DNA from: DATEMK01 sp035275625
GTDB lineage: Bacteria; Bacteroidota; Bacteroidia; AKYH767-A; OLB10
Direction of reading: 5' to 3'
Assembly: GCA_035275625.1 (NCBI GenBank)
Contig: DATEMK010000075.1
Span: forward strand, 1 to 7,394
DNA: 7,394 bases
Position 1 is the stretch's first letter, and each line of letters opens with the position of its first letter. Both the position numbers and the translations under genes were made by a program. Below the pieces are notes generated by a model that was given only the letters and a program-made list of their open reading frames with translations, searched no databases and was not told where the DNA came from. Of the stretch, positions 1-7,093 are shown one piece after another.

Positions 1-1092
1 CTTAAAGATGACAGGAAAAACATCATGGATGCCGATTTTCTGGGTCTTAATACAAAAGAATTTATTGAATCGGTCACTGCCAATAAAAAACTTCAGGCTG
101 TGCTTGCCGGCTCCAATGCATTGTATGCCGGTGTCCCGGAAAAAACACCTTTTTATCTTCATGCGTTGGTGGTGAATTCATATATTGAAAGCGCCTGGAA
201 ATGCGTTAATGGCGGTTCGCAGATTGCAAAATATTTATCACAGAGTATAAAAAGCATGGGTGGAACTATTTTGAATTACCACCAGGCTACTCAATATAAT
301 CTGACCGGGAACGAAATAAACTCTGTGGATGTAAATGACCATGACCTGGGAAAAAAAAGAATAGAAGGAAAAATATTTATTTCCGACATAGACATCAGCA
401 AAACCCTTGAAATGATTAAGGACGGTGGAATACGGCAGGCATACCGTACAAGAATTAACAACCTTGAAAATACCATGTCGGTTTTTATTCTGAATATTGT
501 ATTTAAGAAAAACACCTTCAGGTATTGGAACTATAACCGCTATGTTTTTGATTCTTTTGATGTGTGGAAGCCCATACATTATACGTCCGCTGACTGGCCG
601 GGTGGTGTGGCAATGTTTACGCCTGCATCAACTAAAGATGACGGATTTACGGATAGCCTCACTGTTATGGCTTACATGCGATATGAGGATGTAAAAAAAT
701 GGGCGCCAACGCATAGTACAATTCCTCACCATTCTCAAAAAAGGGGTGCTGACTATGAGGAATTCAAACAGCAGAAGTCGGAGAAGCTGATTAACTTTCT
801 TGAAAAATTTATTCCGGATGTCAGGCATCATATTCAATCATATTGCAGCTCTACACCATTGACCTACCGGGATTATATCGGCAGTACGGACGGCAGCCTG
901 TATGGTATCTTAAAGGATTGCAATGATCCGCTTAAAACATATATTTCCCCAAAAACGAAAATCCCTAATCTTTTTCTGACAGGCCAAAACCTGAACAATC
1001 ACGGGGTATTGGGGGTAACTATCAGTTCAGTTGTTACCTGTTCTGAATTGGTTGAAAAAGAATATTTACTTAAGAAAATCAGGAGCGCTTAG
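1..1092 (+). CDS. FAD-dependent oxidoreductase, phytoene desaturase / retinol saturase-like (3' part)
   Basis: This is the C-terminal part (363 residues) of a flavin oxidoreductase of the amine oxidase/CrtI/retinol saturase superfamily. The frame is open to the first base of the window, so the Met codon at nt 25 is internal and the true start lies upstream. Members are usually about 500 residues with an N-terminal GxGxxG Rossmann fold, which is the part missing here. What is visible is the substrate-domain middle region, including NGGSQIAKYLSQSIKSMGG, the usual 'glycine pair then regular helix' segment of these enzymes. The closing FAD-contact segment NLFLTGQNLNNHGVLGV (nt 967-1017) is followed by a C-terminal helix. 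By family, such enzymes desaturate, saturate or isomerise polyene or carotenoid-like lipids. The actual substrate cannot be read from the sequence, and automatic labels such as 'retinol 13,14-reductase' would be over-specific. The gene ends 54 bp before a convergent gene. The family call is fairly secure; the reaction is not. Confidence 0.8.
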   Translation, partial: LKDDRKNIMDADFLGLNTKEFIESVTANKKLQAVLAGSNALYAGVPEKTPFYLHALVVNSYIESAWKCVNGGSQIAKYLSQSIKSMGGTILNYHQATQYNLTGNEINSVDVNDHDLGKKRIEGKIFISDIDISKTLEMIKDGGIRQAYRTRINNLENTMSVFILNIVFKKNTFRYWNYNRYVFDSFDVWKPIHYTSADWPGGVAMFTPASTKDDGFTDSLTVMAYMRYEDVKKWAPTHSTIPHHSQKRGADYEEFKQQKSEKLINFLEKFIPDVRHHIQSYCSSTPLTYRDYIGSTDGSLYGILKDCNDPLKTYISPKTKIPNLFLTGQNLNNHGVLGVTISSVVTCSELVEKEYLLKKIRSA

Positions 1093-1123
1093 AAAATAAA
1101 TTTGCTTAGAAATCCATTTCAGC

Positions 1124-1136
1124 CTGGAAAAACCAG
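1124..1136. terminator. Weak hairpin between convergent genes
   Basis: The 54-bp gap between the two convergent stop codons holds one small stem-loop, CTGG-AAAAA-CCAG (4-bp stem, 5-nt loop), followed on the plus strand by the AT-rich TTTATAAAATTT. It is in the right place for a bidirectional terminator, but the stem is short and neither side has a clean T-run. Low confidence. Confidence 0.2.
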
Positions 1137-1146
1137 TTTATAAAAT

Positions 1147-3435
1147 TTACATCTTTATCAGTTTACCTTTTTTGATAATTCCTTTAAGACCTGTTATTTC
1201 GTAAAAATAAATTCCTTTCGCAAGATTTTTCAAATCAGTTGTTGAGGATGCCGATAGATTTTTTTGTTCTAAAATCTTTTCGCCAAATAAATTATAAATA
1301 GTTATTCTAAAGGAATTTCCTTCAATTAATTTCCCGGGAATAATTATTTTTAATTCACCGGACACAGGATTTGGATAAATTAAAACATCTTCCGGTTTAA
1401 AATCAGAATTTATTGATATTGCTGTTGGCACTAAGGTGTCAATTACATTAATCGTGGTATTGGTAATAACCGGCAAATTAAAATCAAAATAAATGGCTGC
1501 TGTATTGGAGATGGTTGTTCCATTAGTAAGATTTGAATTTGGTTTTATGGAATATGAAACAAAACCATGGCTTCCCGCTTCATTACTGCCGCTGTCGGGT
1601 AACATGATATTATTAAAATTAAATTTCAAAACATTTCCTGTCAGGAAATCAATTGTCATGTTATGGCTCGCTCCGTTTATCGTTAATGTATTCACATCAA
1701 GAGAAGAGTTTAATGTATCCAATATGTAAATATTGTATGCTTCAGCGTTCCCGACATTTTGAAATTCAATCATGAAATCCAATTTTGTGGAGGAAGAAAT
1801 ATTTCCTTCGGGATAAACTAATTTTTGATTCGGATCGCAGGAGTTGGAAATTTCAGCACATCCATAATGAATATTATTTGCAGTGTTCACATCACCAGCG
1901 ACAGGTTCAATAAATGAAGTGAAGCAAACACTGTCACCCAAGTTAAGAAGCGGGCTCGGCAAAATTGATATGAGAGGATCAAAAGTTGAACCATAATGAA
2001 TGTTGTTGAAATTCCAAATAAGAGTATCACCATTCATTGATGAAGGAGCAGGGTTAGAAGAAACAAATGAGACCATCGGATCAAGTACCAGTTTTGCAAT
2101 TCCTGACATAACCTGGCAACTGTTTCCTCCAAAGGATACATGAAAATGACCTTGAATATTAGGTCTGAATCTATTCAAATAAAAGATTGAATAAAGATCA
2201 AATCCAGGGTTGCAGCTTAATGCAAAATCATTTCCTGCAGAGGGTACTGTGGAAACAGCGTAAAATCCTGATGATGGACATAAAATATTTAAATTGGTAT
2301 TATTTAAAACAGAACTGTCTGTTTCAATAGTGTAGGGATTTGCCGGAACGTAAAAGGAATAATTGCCGGCAGTATCGGTAAAAGATGTTTCTACATCTTG
2401 CCCGCTGTACATCAATTTTACGTTTTGGTATTTTAAGGATGCATCACCTGAATTAAATAAGCAGTCATTATTGTAATCAATATAAACCTGCCCGCTTATA
2501 TTGCCGCAATTATTTCCAATTAAAAAAATATTATAACGGGTAAGCGTATCAACAATGCCATCCGGTGATGTCAAAATAACCTGTGATGAATACGCACCTG
2601 AAAAATTAAAAGCATGTGTAACGGTTATGTTGAAATTACTTGTTTGTATCGGGATATTAAAGATCGAATCTGTTCCATCGCCAAAATAAATATGCGCATT
2701 TACCGAGTCTGTTGGCAAATATCCGATTGCTGCTCCGTGGATGTTAAAAGAAATATTTTGCGGTGCCATGCATGTATCAACTTGTGAAGAAACATTAAGT
2801 GATGCGCAACCAAAATAAATGCTGTCAAGCGTGATATCATCAATTTTCCATCCGTTTAAAGTATCAATGAGATCGGAACTAACATCAAAAGTCTTAAACC
2901 TGATTTGGGCATTGGAAGTGTTTGACAACAGGTTGGTCACATCAAACGCTTCTTCTCGCCACCAGGCATTTGTGGGGACAGTATCAGGAAATGCCGGCAG
3001 CCAGTCTCCGTAAGACGCTATTGAAAAACTGCTGGCCTGTGCATCATACGGAGCTAATCCAAGGTAATCAGAGTTCAGATAAGACAGTTGTATCCATGTT
3101 AAACCTCCATCAGGAGAAGCCTCTACTGTTGACATATCAAAAAAATGAGTTTTACAGATATGATTGAATGAAAGAATTACTGCAGGATAACCAACCGTGC
3201 TGAATGGAATGGTGGTCAGGATGGTTGTGTCACTATTACCAATATATGCAGAATCGCAAAAGCTGCCGCTCATTTGCAGCCGGTTGTTTAAATTCCATCC
3301 GGTATTGGTTGGGTTGGATGAATAAGATAAAACACTATCACCCAATGAAGGAGCTTCAAAGTTCTCATGGAACATTTGTGCGTTGCTTTTCAAAAAAATA
3401 AAACATAAAATGGGCAGGAATAAATATTTTTTCAT
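1147..3435 (-). CDS. Secreted multidomain protein with T9SS type A C-terminal sorting domain
   Basis: This 762-residue protein is exported by Sec and then by the type IX secretion system to the cell surface or medium. Residues 1-20 are a signal peptide (MKK, hydrophobic core, cleavage near SNAQ). Residues ~22-206 form a jelly-roll/MAM-like module with the 'SPDGGLTW' and 'GWKIDDI' motifs common in such domains. Residues ~218-305 resemble a PKD fold (YFGDGTDS, then THAFNFSGAYSSQV). Residues ~312-375 resemble an SdrD B-type repeat (GQVYIDYNNDCLFNSGD, then DTAGNYSFYVP). Residues ~405-530 and ~535-664 are DUF11-like beta domains; the second opens with SCDPNQKLVYPEG, a signature I associate with the DUF7619 type. 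Residues ~682-762 are the sorting domain, with IYPNP (686-690), VYNL-like IYNLFGEK and GIYFYEI. No catalytic motif is visible, so an adhesive or structural role is more likely than an enzymatic one. The gene diverges from the sigma-factor gene across 147 bp. Start chosen at the ATG directly before the signal peptide; there is no clear Shine-Dalgarno, as usual in this phylum. Confidence 0.9.
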   Translation of the reverse strand: MKKYLFLPILCFIFLKSNAQMFHENFEAPSLGDSVLSYSSNPTNTGWNLNNRLQMSGSFCDSAYIGNSDTTILTTIPFSTVGYPAVILSFNHICKTHFFDMSTVEASPDGGLTWIQLSYLNSDYLGLAPYDAQASSFSIASYGDWLPAFPDTVPTNAWWREEAFDVTNLLSNTSNAQIRFKTFDVSSDLIDTLNGWKIDDITLDSIYFGCASLNVSSQVDTCMAPQNISFNIHGAAIGYLPTDSVNAHIYFGDGTDSIFNIPIQTSNFNITVTHAFNFSGAYSSQVILTSPDGIVDTLTRYNIFLIGNNCGNISGQVYIDYNNDCLFNSGDASLKYQNVKLMYSGQDVETSFTDTAGNYSFYVPANPYTIETDSSVLNNTNLNILCPSSGFYAVSTVPSAGNDFALSCNPGFDLYSIFYLNRFRPNIQGHFHVSFGGNSCQVMSGIAKLVLDPMVSFVSSNPAPSSMNGDTLIWNFNNIHYGSTFDPLISILPSPLLNLGDSVCFTSFIEPVAGDVNTANNIHYGCAEISNSCDPNQKLVYPEGNISSSTKLDFMIEFQNVGNAEAYNIYILDTLNSSLDVNTLTINGASHNMTIDFLTGNVLKFNFNNIMLPDSGSNEAGSHGFVSYSIKPNSNLTNGTTISNTAAIYFDFNLPVITNTTINVIDTLVPTAISINSDFKPEDVLIYPNPVSGELKIIIPGKLIEGNSFRITIYNLFGEKILEQKNLSASSTTDLKNLAKGIYFYEITGLKGIIKKGKLIKM

Positions 3436-3467
3436 GGGATATTTTTTGGAAAGGTAGAGAATTTATT

Positions 3468-3479
3468 GAAAACGTTTTC
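3468..3479. promoter_or_regulatory. 12-bp perfect palindrome in divergent intergenic region
   Basis: GAAAACGTTTTC is a perfect inverted repeat located 33 bp upstream of the minus-strand secreted-protein start and about 104 bp upstream of the sigma-factor start. Its position fits an operator for a dimeric regulator acting mainly on the minus-strand gene. No regulator-specific consensus is recognised, and an AT-rich palindrome of this length could arise by chance. Confidence 0.25.
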
Positions 3480-3528
3480 CGGCTTGATTTCTTTCTGCTT
3501 TAAGCAAAATCATATTTATCATTATCAA

Positions 3529-3562
3529 TTTTAGCTGATCAGGCAACCTTTTCTCAACTTTG
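3529..3562 (+). promoter_or_regulatory. Possible Bacteroidota-type promoter of the sigma-factor gene
   Basis: CAACTTTG at 3555-3562 matches the Bacteroidota housekeeping -7 consensus TAnnTTTG at five of six fixed positions. A T-rich element (TTTTAG, 3529-3534) lies about 20 bp upstream, where a -33 box is expected, but it is not TTTG. Transcription would begin about 12-15 nt before the ATG, giving a short leader. An autoregulated ECF promoter is an equally reasonable alternative that cannot be recognised without the factor's consensus. Confidence 0.25.
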
Positions 3563-3582
3563 CGTATTCTGAACAGTAATGC

Positions 3583-4146
3583 ATGCATGATGACGAGTTG
3601 ATAGCTGGTTGCCTGGATGGCAGTCAGCGCCATTTTAATGAACTGTATGAGAAATATGCATACAGCTTATATGGTATTTGCCTGAGGTATTCCGGGGATG
3701 AAGACGAAGCTAAGGATGTTTTGCAGGATGGATTTATAAAAGTGTTTACTCAATTGAAAACGTTTGACATTCATAAAGGATCATTTGAAGGATGGCTGAA
3801 AAGGATTTTTGTCAACCAGGCCATAGATTGCTACAGGAAAAAAAAAGCTGCGGTAAATTCAGTACCCGCTGAAGATATAGGTGATGAAGTTCCGGATAAC
3901 GATGACAGTGGAGGGTATGAACCTGATTTCTCAAAGGAGGAATTGCTTGAAATGATTCAACAGCTGCCGGGCGGGTACCGGACCGTGTTCAACCTGTTTG
4001 TTATGGAAAATATGGGACATAAAGAAATTGCCGCCTTACTGGGTATTTCAGAAAACACTTCGAAGACTCAATTTTTCAAAGCGCGTAAATTACTAAGAGA
4101 AAAAATAAATCAGCATGTGTTGCTCCATCAAAGAGAATTAAAATGA
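3583..4146 (+). CDS. ECF (group 4) RNA polymerase sigma factor
   Basis: This 187-residue protein is an extracytoplasmic-function sigma-70 factor that directs RNA polymerase to its own set of promoters. Region 2 spans about residues 18-88 and contains the core-binding/-10 signature DEAKDVLQDGFIKVF (41-55) and GWLKRIFVNQAIDCYRKKK (70-88). An acidic linker follows (about 95-120, rich in Asp and Glu). Region 4 spans about 122-175, with LPGGYRTVFNLFVMEN and the helix-turn-helix HKEIAALLGISENTSKTQ (146-163). There is no extra C-terminal domain. The ATG used is the first possible one, because an in-frame TAA lies 6 bp upstream. Its last codons overlap the next gene by 4 bp (ATGA), the classic arrangement for translational coupling of a sigma factor with its anti-sigma factor. 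The family is secure. By neighbour architecture it is the counterpart of Das1-type factors; I cannot assign its ECF group from sequence alone. Confidence 0.96.
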   Translation: MHDDELIAGCLDGSQRHFNELYEKYAYSLYGICLRYSGDEDEAKDVLQDGFIKVFTQLKTFDIHKGSFEGWLKRIFVNQAIDCYRKKKAAVNSVPAEDIGDEVPDNDDSGGYEPDFSKEELLEMIQQLPGGYRTVFNLFVMENMGHKEIAALLGISENTSKTQFFKARKLLREKINQHVLLHQRELK

Positions 4147-5762
4147 GCGGGAAAAAAAATATTGAAAACTTATTCAATGATGCTTTAGGAAAAGCGGGAA
4201 CCCGTCCTCCGAAAGGCACACAGGAAGATATTAAGAAAAAACTGATCGAATCAGGATATTTAAAAGATAATAATTCTTCAAAACGTACTCTCTTTTGGTT
4301 AATGGGAATAACGGGGCTTGCACTCTTGTCAGTTACTGCCCTGTATTTCTTGAATGATAAAAATAAAAATCTCTCACAAACGACAACACAATCTCAACAA
4401 AATAATAATGCAATTGCAACTAAGGAAAAACAATTAAGCAATGAAAGTACGCGTGATAATTTCCCTGGCAGGGCAGGGTCACCAGCGATGGAAACAGAAA
4501 GCAGCACTGAGTTAGATTCAATCAATCAAGGCAACCCTGGTTCAAAAAGAAATTTTAATAGTGATACAAACAGCGGATCCGGAATTTTTTCAAAGCAGGC
4601 TGAGGAAGAAAAAGAAGAAACATCATTAAACGAGAAAGGAAAGAATTCAACCGGAGATGGAAAAAAAGCACAGGCTGTCCGGCACAATAGGGGGAAAGAC
4701 AACTCTCCTGCTGAAAATAATTTTAAGTCAAAATCCGCTGATAACGGAAATCCGGGAAGAATAAGCGATGAAAATGCAAAAGAAGATTTTGTTGCAGAAA
4801 AAAATCAGCAAACGGAGGAAACACAAAAGCCGGAAGCTAAACCTTTGGAGGGCCCGTTGGATTCTGCTGCTGTTAATGACTCTTCGGGAATTGAAGGTCC
4901 GCAAAAGCAAAATACAGCAGCTGAAAATGACAGTACACAAAATATTGACTCACTTAGCGTAAGAGAAAATAAAAAAGAAGTGCAACCTGATTCACTTTCG
5001 AAAATAAAAAATAAAAAAAGATTTTCAATTGATTTATTTGCAGCACCGCAAATAAGCGCTTTCAAAGTCAGCGGGGATGCAAGTTACAAGAGCTTAACTG
5101 ATGTATTTGAAATATCGGAAACTGAGAAAATTTCTTTCAGTGCAGGGATAGGACTGAATATTCCGTACAAGAATTTTTTTGTTGAACCGGGTGTTAATTA
5201 TTCTCTGGTGAAAAGTGATTTTTCCTATTCTAAACCACAAATGGTTTGGGATACTTCCGGCAGTCATTACAATTACAATATCTACTTTTCTTATATATTA
5301 GATTCTTCAGGTATTCCCATTGATAGTTTTCTTGTTAAGGATAGTTCATGGGTGACAGTAGCTAATCTATCATACTCAAAAATATCCGTTAAGACATCGA
5401 ATAAAATATCCATTCTTGAAATTCCATTATGGGCAGGATACAAATTCAGCGCAGGCAAATTCGATATGGAAGTGAAAACCGGGGCATCGGTTTCATTTAT
5501 TACAAGTATCCATACGACCCTGCTGCCGGCTAACTCCGAAACCGTTATTTTATATAATGACCGGGAAGATTCTCCTTACCGTAAAAATTATTTTAGCCTT
5601 TTAGCGGCCGCCAATGTTGTTTACAATATCAATGACAGGTTTTCCATATTTCTTCAACCAGCTTTTAAGTACGGCCTGGGCAGTATTTTTAAGAAGGATT
5701 ATCCTGTTTCGAAAAAAATTCAGAATTACTCCTTAGGAGCAGGATTGAGAATTAAATTCTGA
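4143..5762 (+). CDS. Dual membrane-spanning anti-sigma factor candidate (Dma-like): inner-membrane helix, disordered linker, outer-membrane beta-barrel
   Basis: This 539-residue protein has four parts. Residues 1-48 are a charged, soluble head (KNIENLFNDALGKAG, then a KKKLIESGYLK helix). Residues ~50-70 are a single hydrophobic helix (LFWLMGITGLALLSV...), preceded by Lys-Arg at 47-48, which by the positive-inside rule keeps the head cytoplasmic. Residues ~71-292 are a low-complexity linker of Asn, Ser, Glu, Lys, Asp and Gln with no Cys, Trp or Tyr. Residues ~293-539 alternate like a PorT-type outer-membrane beta-barrel and end in SLGAGLRIKF, with the terminal Phe expected of a BAM-recognised strand. 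No signal peptidase site is evident, so the helix should remain as an anchor, and one chain would span both membranes. There is no HxxxCxxC zinc anti-sigma motif; the entire protein lacks cysteine. The 4-bp overlap with the ECF gene supports an anti-sigma role. The architecture matches the Dma family of Bacteroidota (Dma1 of B. thetaiotaomicron). A barrel protein without anti-sigma function is the alternative. Confidence 0.8.
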   Translation: MSGKKNIENLFNDALGKAGTRPPKGTQEDIKKKLIESGYLKDNNSSKRTLFWLMGITGLALLSVTALYFLNDKNKNLSQTTTQSQQNNNAIATKEKQLSNESTRDNFPGRAGSPAMETESSTELDSINQGNPGSKRNFNSDTNSGSGIFSKQAEEEKEETSLNEKGKNSTGDGKKAQAVRHNRGKDNSPAENNFKSKSADNGNPGRISDENAKEDFVAEKNQQTEETQKPEAKPLEGPLDSAAVNDSSGIEGPQKQNTAAENDSTQNIDSLSVRENKKEVQPDSLSKIKNKKRFSIDLFAAPQISAFKVSGDASYKSLTDVFEISETEKISFSAGIGLNIPYKNFFVEPGVNYSLVKSDFSYSKPQMVWDTSGSHYNYNIYFSYILDSSGIPIDSFLVKDSSWVTVANLSYSKISVKTSNKISILEIPLWAGYKFSAGKFDMEVKTGASVSFITSIHTTLLPANSETVILYNDREDSPYRKNYFSLLAAANVVYNINDRFSIFLQPAFKYGLGSIFKKDYPVSKKIQNYSLGAGLRIKF

Positions 5763-5771
5763 TTTTATAAA

Positions 5772-5836
5772 CTTTTCCGGGCAACCATTTGCTCTTTTTC
5801 CGTATTGTTATCAGAACAGCCCGAAAAGGGGAAAAA
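5772..5836 (+). terminator. Hairpin in the gap after the dual-membrane protein gene
   Basis: CTTTTCCGGGC (5772-5782) pairs with GCCCGAAAAG (5819-5828), ten base pairs with one bulged C, around a 36-nt loop. A competing pairing joins TTTTTCC (5795-5801) to GGAAAAA (5830-5836). The two pairings share the same region, so they exclude or strain each other. There is no clean T-run after either, so this may be an inefficient terminator or a structured leader that lowers expression of the downstream lipoprotein relative to the sigma operon. Confidence 0.35.
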
Positions 5837-5843
5837 TAAAAAT

Positions 5844-5861
5844 CAATTTTAACAATTTTAA
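5844..5861 (+). repeat. Tandem 9-bp repeat in the leader of the lipoprotein gene
   Basis: CAATTTTAA occurs twice head-to-tail, ending 10 bp before the ATG at 5872. The leader is otherwise A/T only. Unstructured A/U-rich leaders replace Shine-Dalgarno sequences in Bacteroidota, so this is most simply a translation-favouring leader; a protein-binding site is possible. Confidence 0.4.
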
Positions 5862-5871
5862 CATTATATAA

Positions 5872-6828
5872 ATGAAAACACAAATCAGAATTTTAATTGT
5901 TGTAATCCTGTTTGCATCGGAAGCATGCAAAAAAGAAACAGCTGAAATTGTCCCCCCTCCCGCACCTGGCGGTAACCAGGACAATTATTCTTCAATGAAA
6001 GATTTTTATGCGAAAAATAGTGTTCCTGTGCAAACCTATACTATAGATGCTGCCGCAGGAGGAAGCTTTACCTCACCGAAAGGAACACATGTAACTATTC
6101 CGGCTAATGCATTTACGACTATGGCAGGAGGAATTGTTTCAGGAAATGTGACAGTCCAATTTAAAGACATCTACAAAAAAAGTGACATGCTGCTTTCAGA
6201 TATAGCAACCGTTACTTCGACATCACCGCTTGTGTCAGGCGGAGAATTTTTTTTAGAAGTAAAATCCGAAACTCAGCCGTTAATTGTTGCCCCGGGTAAA
6301 AACCTGACTGTTGAAATGCCGGCCGCAAATCCGAATACTGCTATGCAGGCATTTATTGGTGTTGCAGATACCGTTATTGGCGGAACAGAAAATAAGCCGG
6401 TTACATGGATACCTTCTCCTCAGATTAGTTTACTTGCGACAGCCACAGGTTACCTATGGTCAGGGAACTGGCTGGGCTGGGGTAACAGTGATAATTCATT
6501 TACTTTCCAGGGGTTGCCTCAAATAAAGCTGACCTGTCATCCTACGGATGATCCAACAATATATCAAACGGATGTTTTCATGGTTTTTAAAAGCATTAAT
6601 ACTTGCATTCATGTTTATCGTAATTATAACGGACAGATTAATGATTTTTCATATTTATACTCACCAACCGGTTTGCAATGTACAATAGTTGCTGTAGGAA
6701 TAAAAAATGGAAAACTGTATTCATCATTTATACCCATAACGATAAGCAGCAGCGCGCAAACAGTGAACTTTACTTTGAGCAAAACAACTACTGATGATTT
6801 TAAAGCAAAGTTAAATGCTTTGAATTGA
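5872..6828 (+). CDS. Putative lipoprotein with ZU5-like beta domain
   Basis: This 318-residue protein is of unknown function. The N-terminus (MKTQIR, hydrophobic 7-15, Cys19) looks like a lipoprotein signal. The lipobox SEAC is imperfect, with Glu at -2. Mature residues would start CKKE, resembling the Lys plus acidic residues that favour surface export of lipoproteins in Bacteroidota. A Pro-rich tether (about 27-35) follows. Residues ~56-150 resemble ZU5-type beta modules seen in many Bacteroidota surface proteins: GGSFTSPKGTHVTIPANAF (63-81), SGNVTVQFKDI (90-100), KSDMLLSD (103-110), GGEFFLEV (123-130). The C-terminal part (~195-318) is a separate predominantly beta region with a Trp-rich GYLWSGNWLGWG entry; I do not recognise its family. 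No catalytic motif is seen. The gene follows the dual-membrane gene by 109 bp on the same strand, so it may be co-transcribed or a regulon target, although an intervening hairpin could separate it. Confidence 0.75.
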   Translation: MKTQIRILIVVILFASEACKKETAEIVPPPAPGGNQDNYSSMKDFYAKNSVPVQTYTIDAAAGGSFTSPKGTHVTIPANAFTTMAGGIVSGNVTVQFKDIYKKSDMLLSDIATVTSTSPLVSGGEFFLEVKSETQPLIVAPGKNLTVEMPAANPNTAMQAFIGVADTVIGGTENKPVTWIPSPQISLLATATGYLWSGNWLGWGNSDNSFTFQGLPQIKLTCHPTDDPTIYQTDVFMVFKSINTCIHVYRNYNGQINDFSYLYSPTGLQCTIVAVGIKNGKLYSSFIPITISSSAQTVNFTLSKTTTDDFKAKLNALN

Positions 6829-6937
6829 GACCGGGAAGTGTATTGCACGATATAAATAGCTTATACAATAATTAAATCAATTTTGAAATCAATGACACTC
6901 TCATTTGAAGCAGAACGTAATATAGTAGTCGTATGGC

Positions 6938-6977
6938 CCGGGGTTAGAGATAATATCAGTATTACCCCCGGTTTTCT
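6938..6977 (+). terminator. Terminator-like hairpin downstream of the lipoprotein gene
   Basis: CCGGGG (6938-6943) pairs with CCCCGG (6966-6971). Inside it, TAATA (6951-6955) pairs with TATTA (6960-6964) around a TCAG tetraloop, leaving an internal loop of seven bases on one side and one on the other. TTTT follows directly (6972-6975). This is the best intrinsic-terminator candidate in the window and would close the sigma-factor/lipoprotein transcription unit. It lies 110 nt past the lipoprotein stop, which is long. The rest of the 6829-7093 gap shows only an AAATCAAT direct repeat (6874-6881 and 6886-6893) and an AT-rich leader before the next gene. Confidence 0.45.
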
Positions 6978-7093
6978 GTCAATACCCTGGAAACTTCTGA
7001 ATGTAAAAACCAATAATTAATAGTGAAATGCCATATAGCATCATACCAGAGTGTCTTAAAATTACAATAAATATTAATTAATAAGAAAAAACT

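Noticed and set aside
25..1092. Met codon at nt 25 as the start of the first gene
   Set aside because: The frame is open to nt 1 and the product would lack the N-terminal FAD-binding fold that this family requires, so the gene is truncated by the window edge.
3449..3456. TACCTTTC on the minus strand as a -7 promoter box for the secreted-protein gene
   Set aside because: It ends only 13 bp before the ATG, has a mismatch at the last G, and lacks a -33 partner at suitable spacing.
3931..4146. Internal AAAGGAGG followed by an in-frame ATG (3952) that could start a separate sigma region-4 fragment
   Set aside because: The bases are explained by the codons of S-K-E-E in the acidic linker, Bacteroidota rarely depend on Shine-Dalgarno pairing, and the spacing to the ATG (11 bp) is longer than ideal.
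4728..5065. Overlapping reading frames on both strands within the linker region of the dual-membrane gene
   Set aside because: They are frame shadows of the low-complexity, A-rich linker: no start context, no recognisable domain, and Lys/Arg- or Phe/Ser-biased products.
6892..7020. 42-codon ATG-to-TAA open frame in the intergenic gap
   Set aside because: It overlaps the GC-rich terminator-like hairpin, its translation (MTLSFEAERNIVVVWPG...) shows no recognisable feature, and an open frame of this length is expected by chance.
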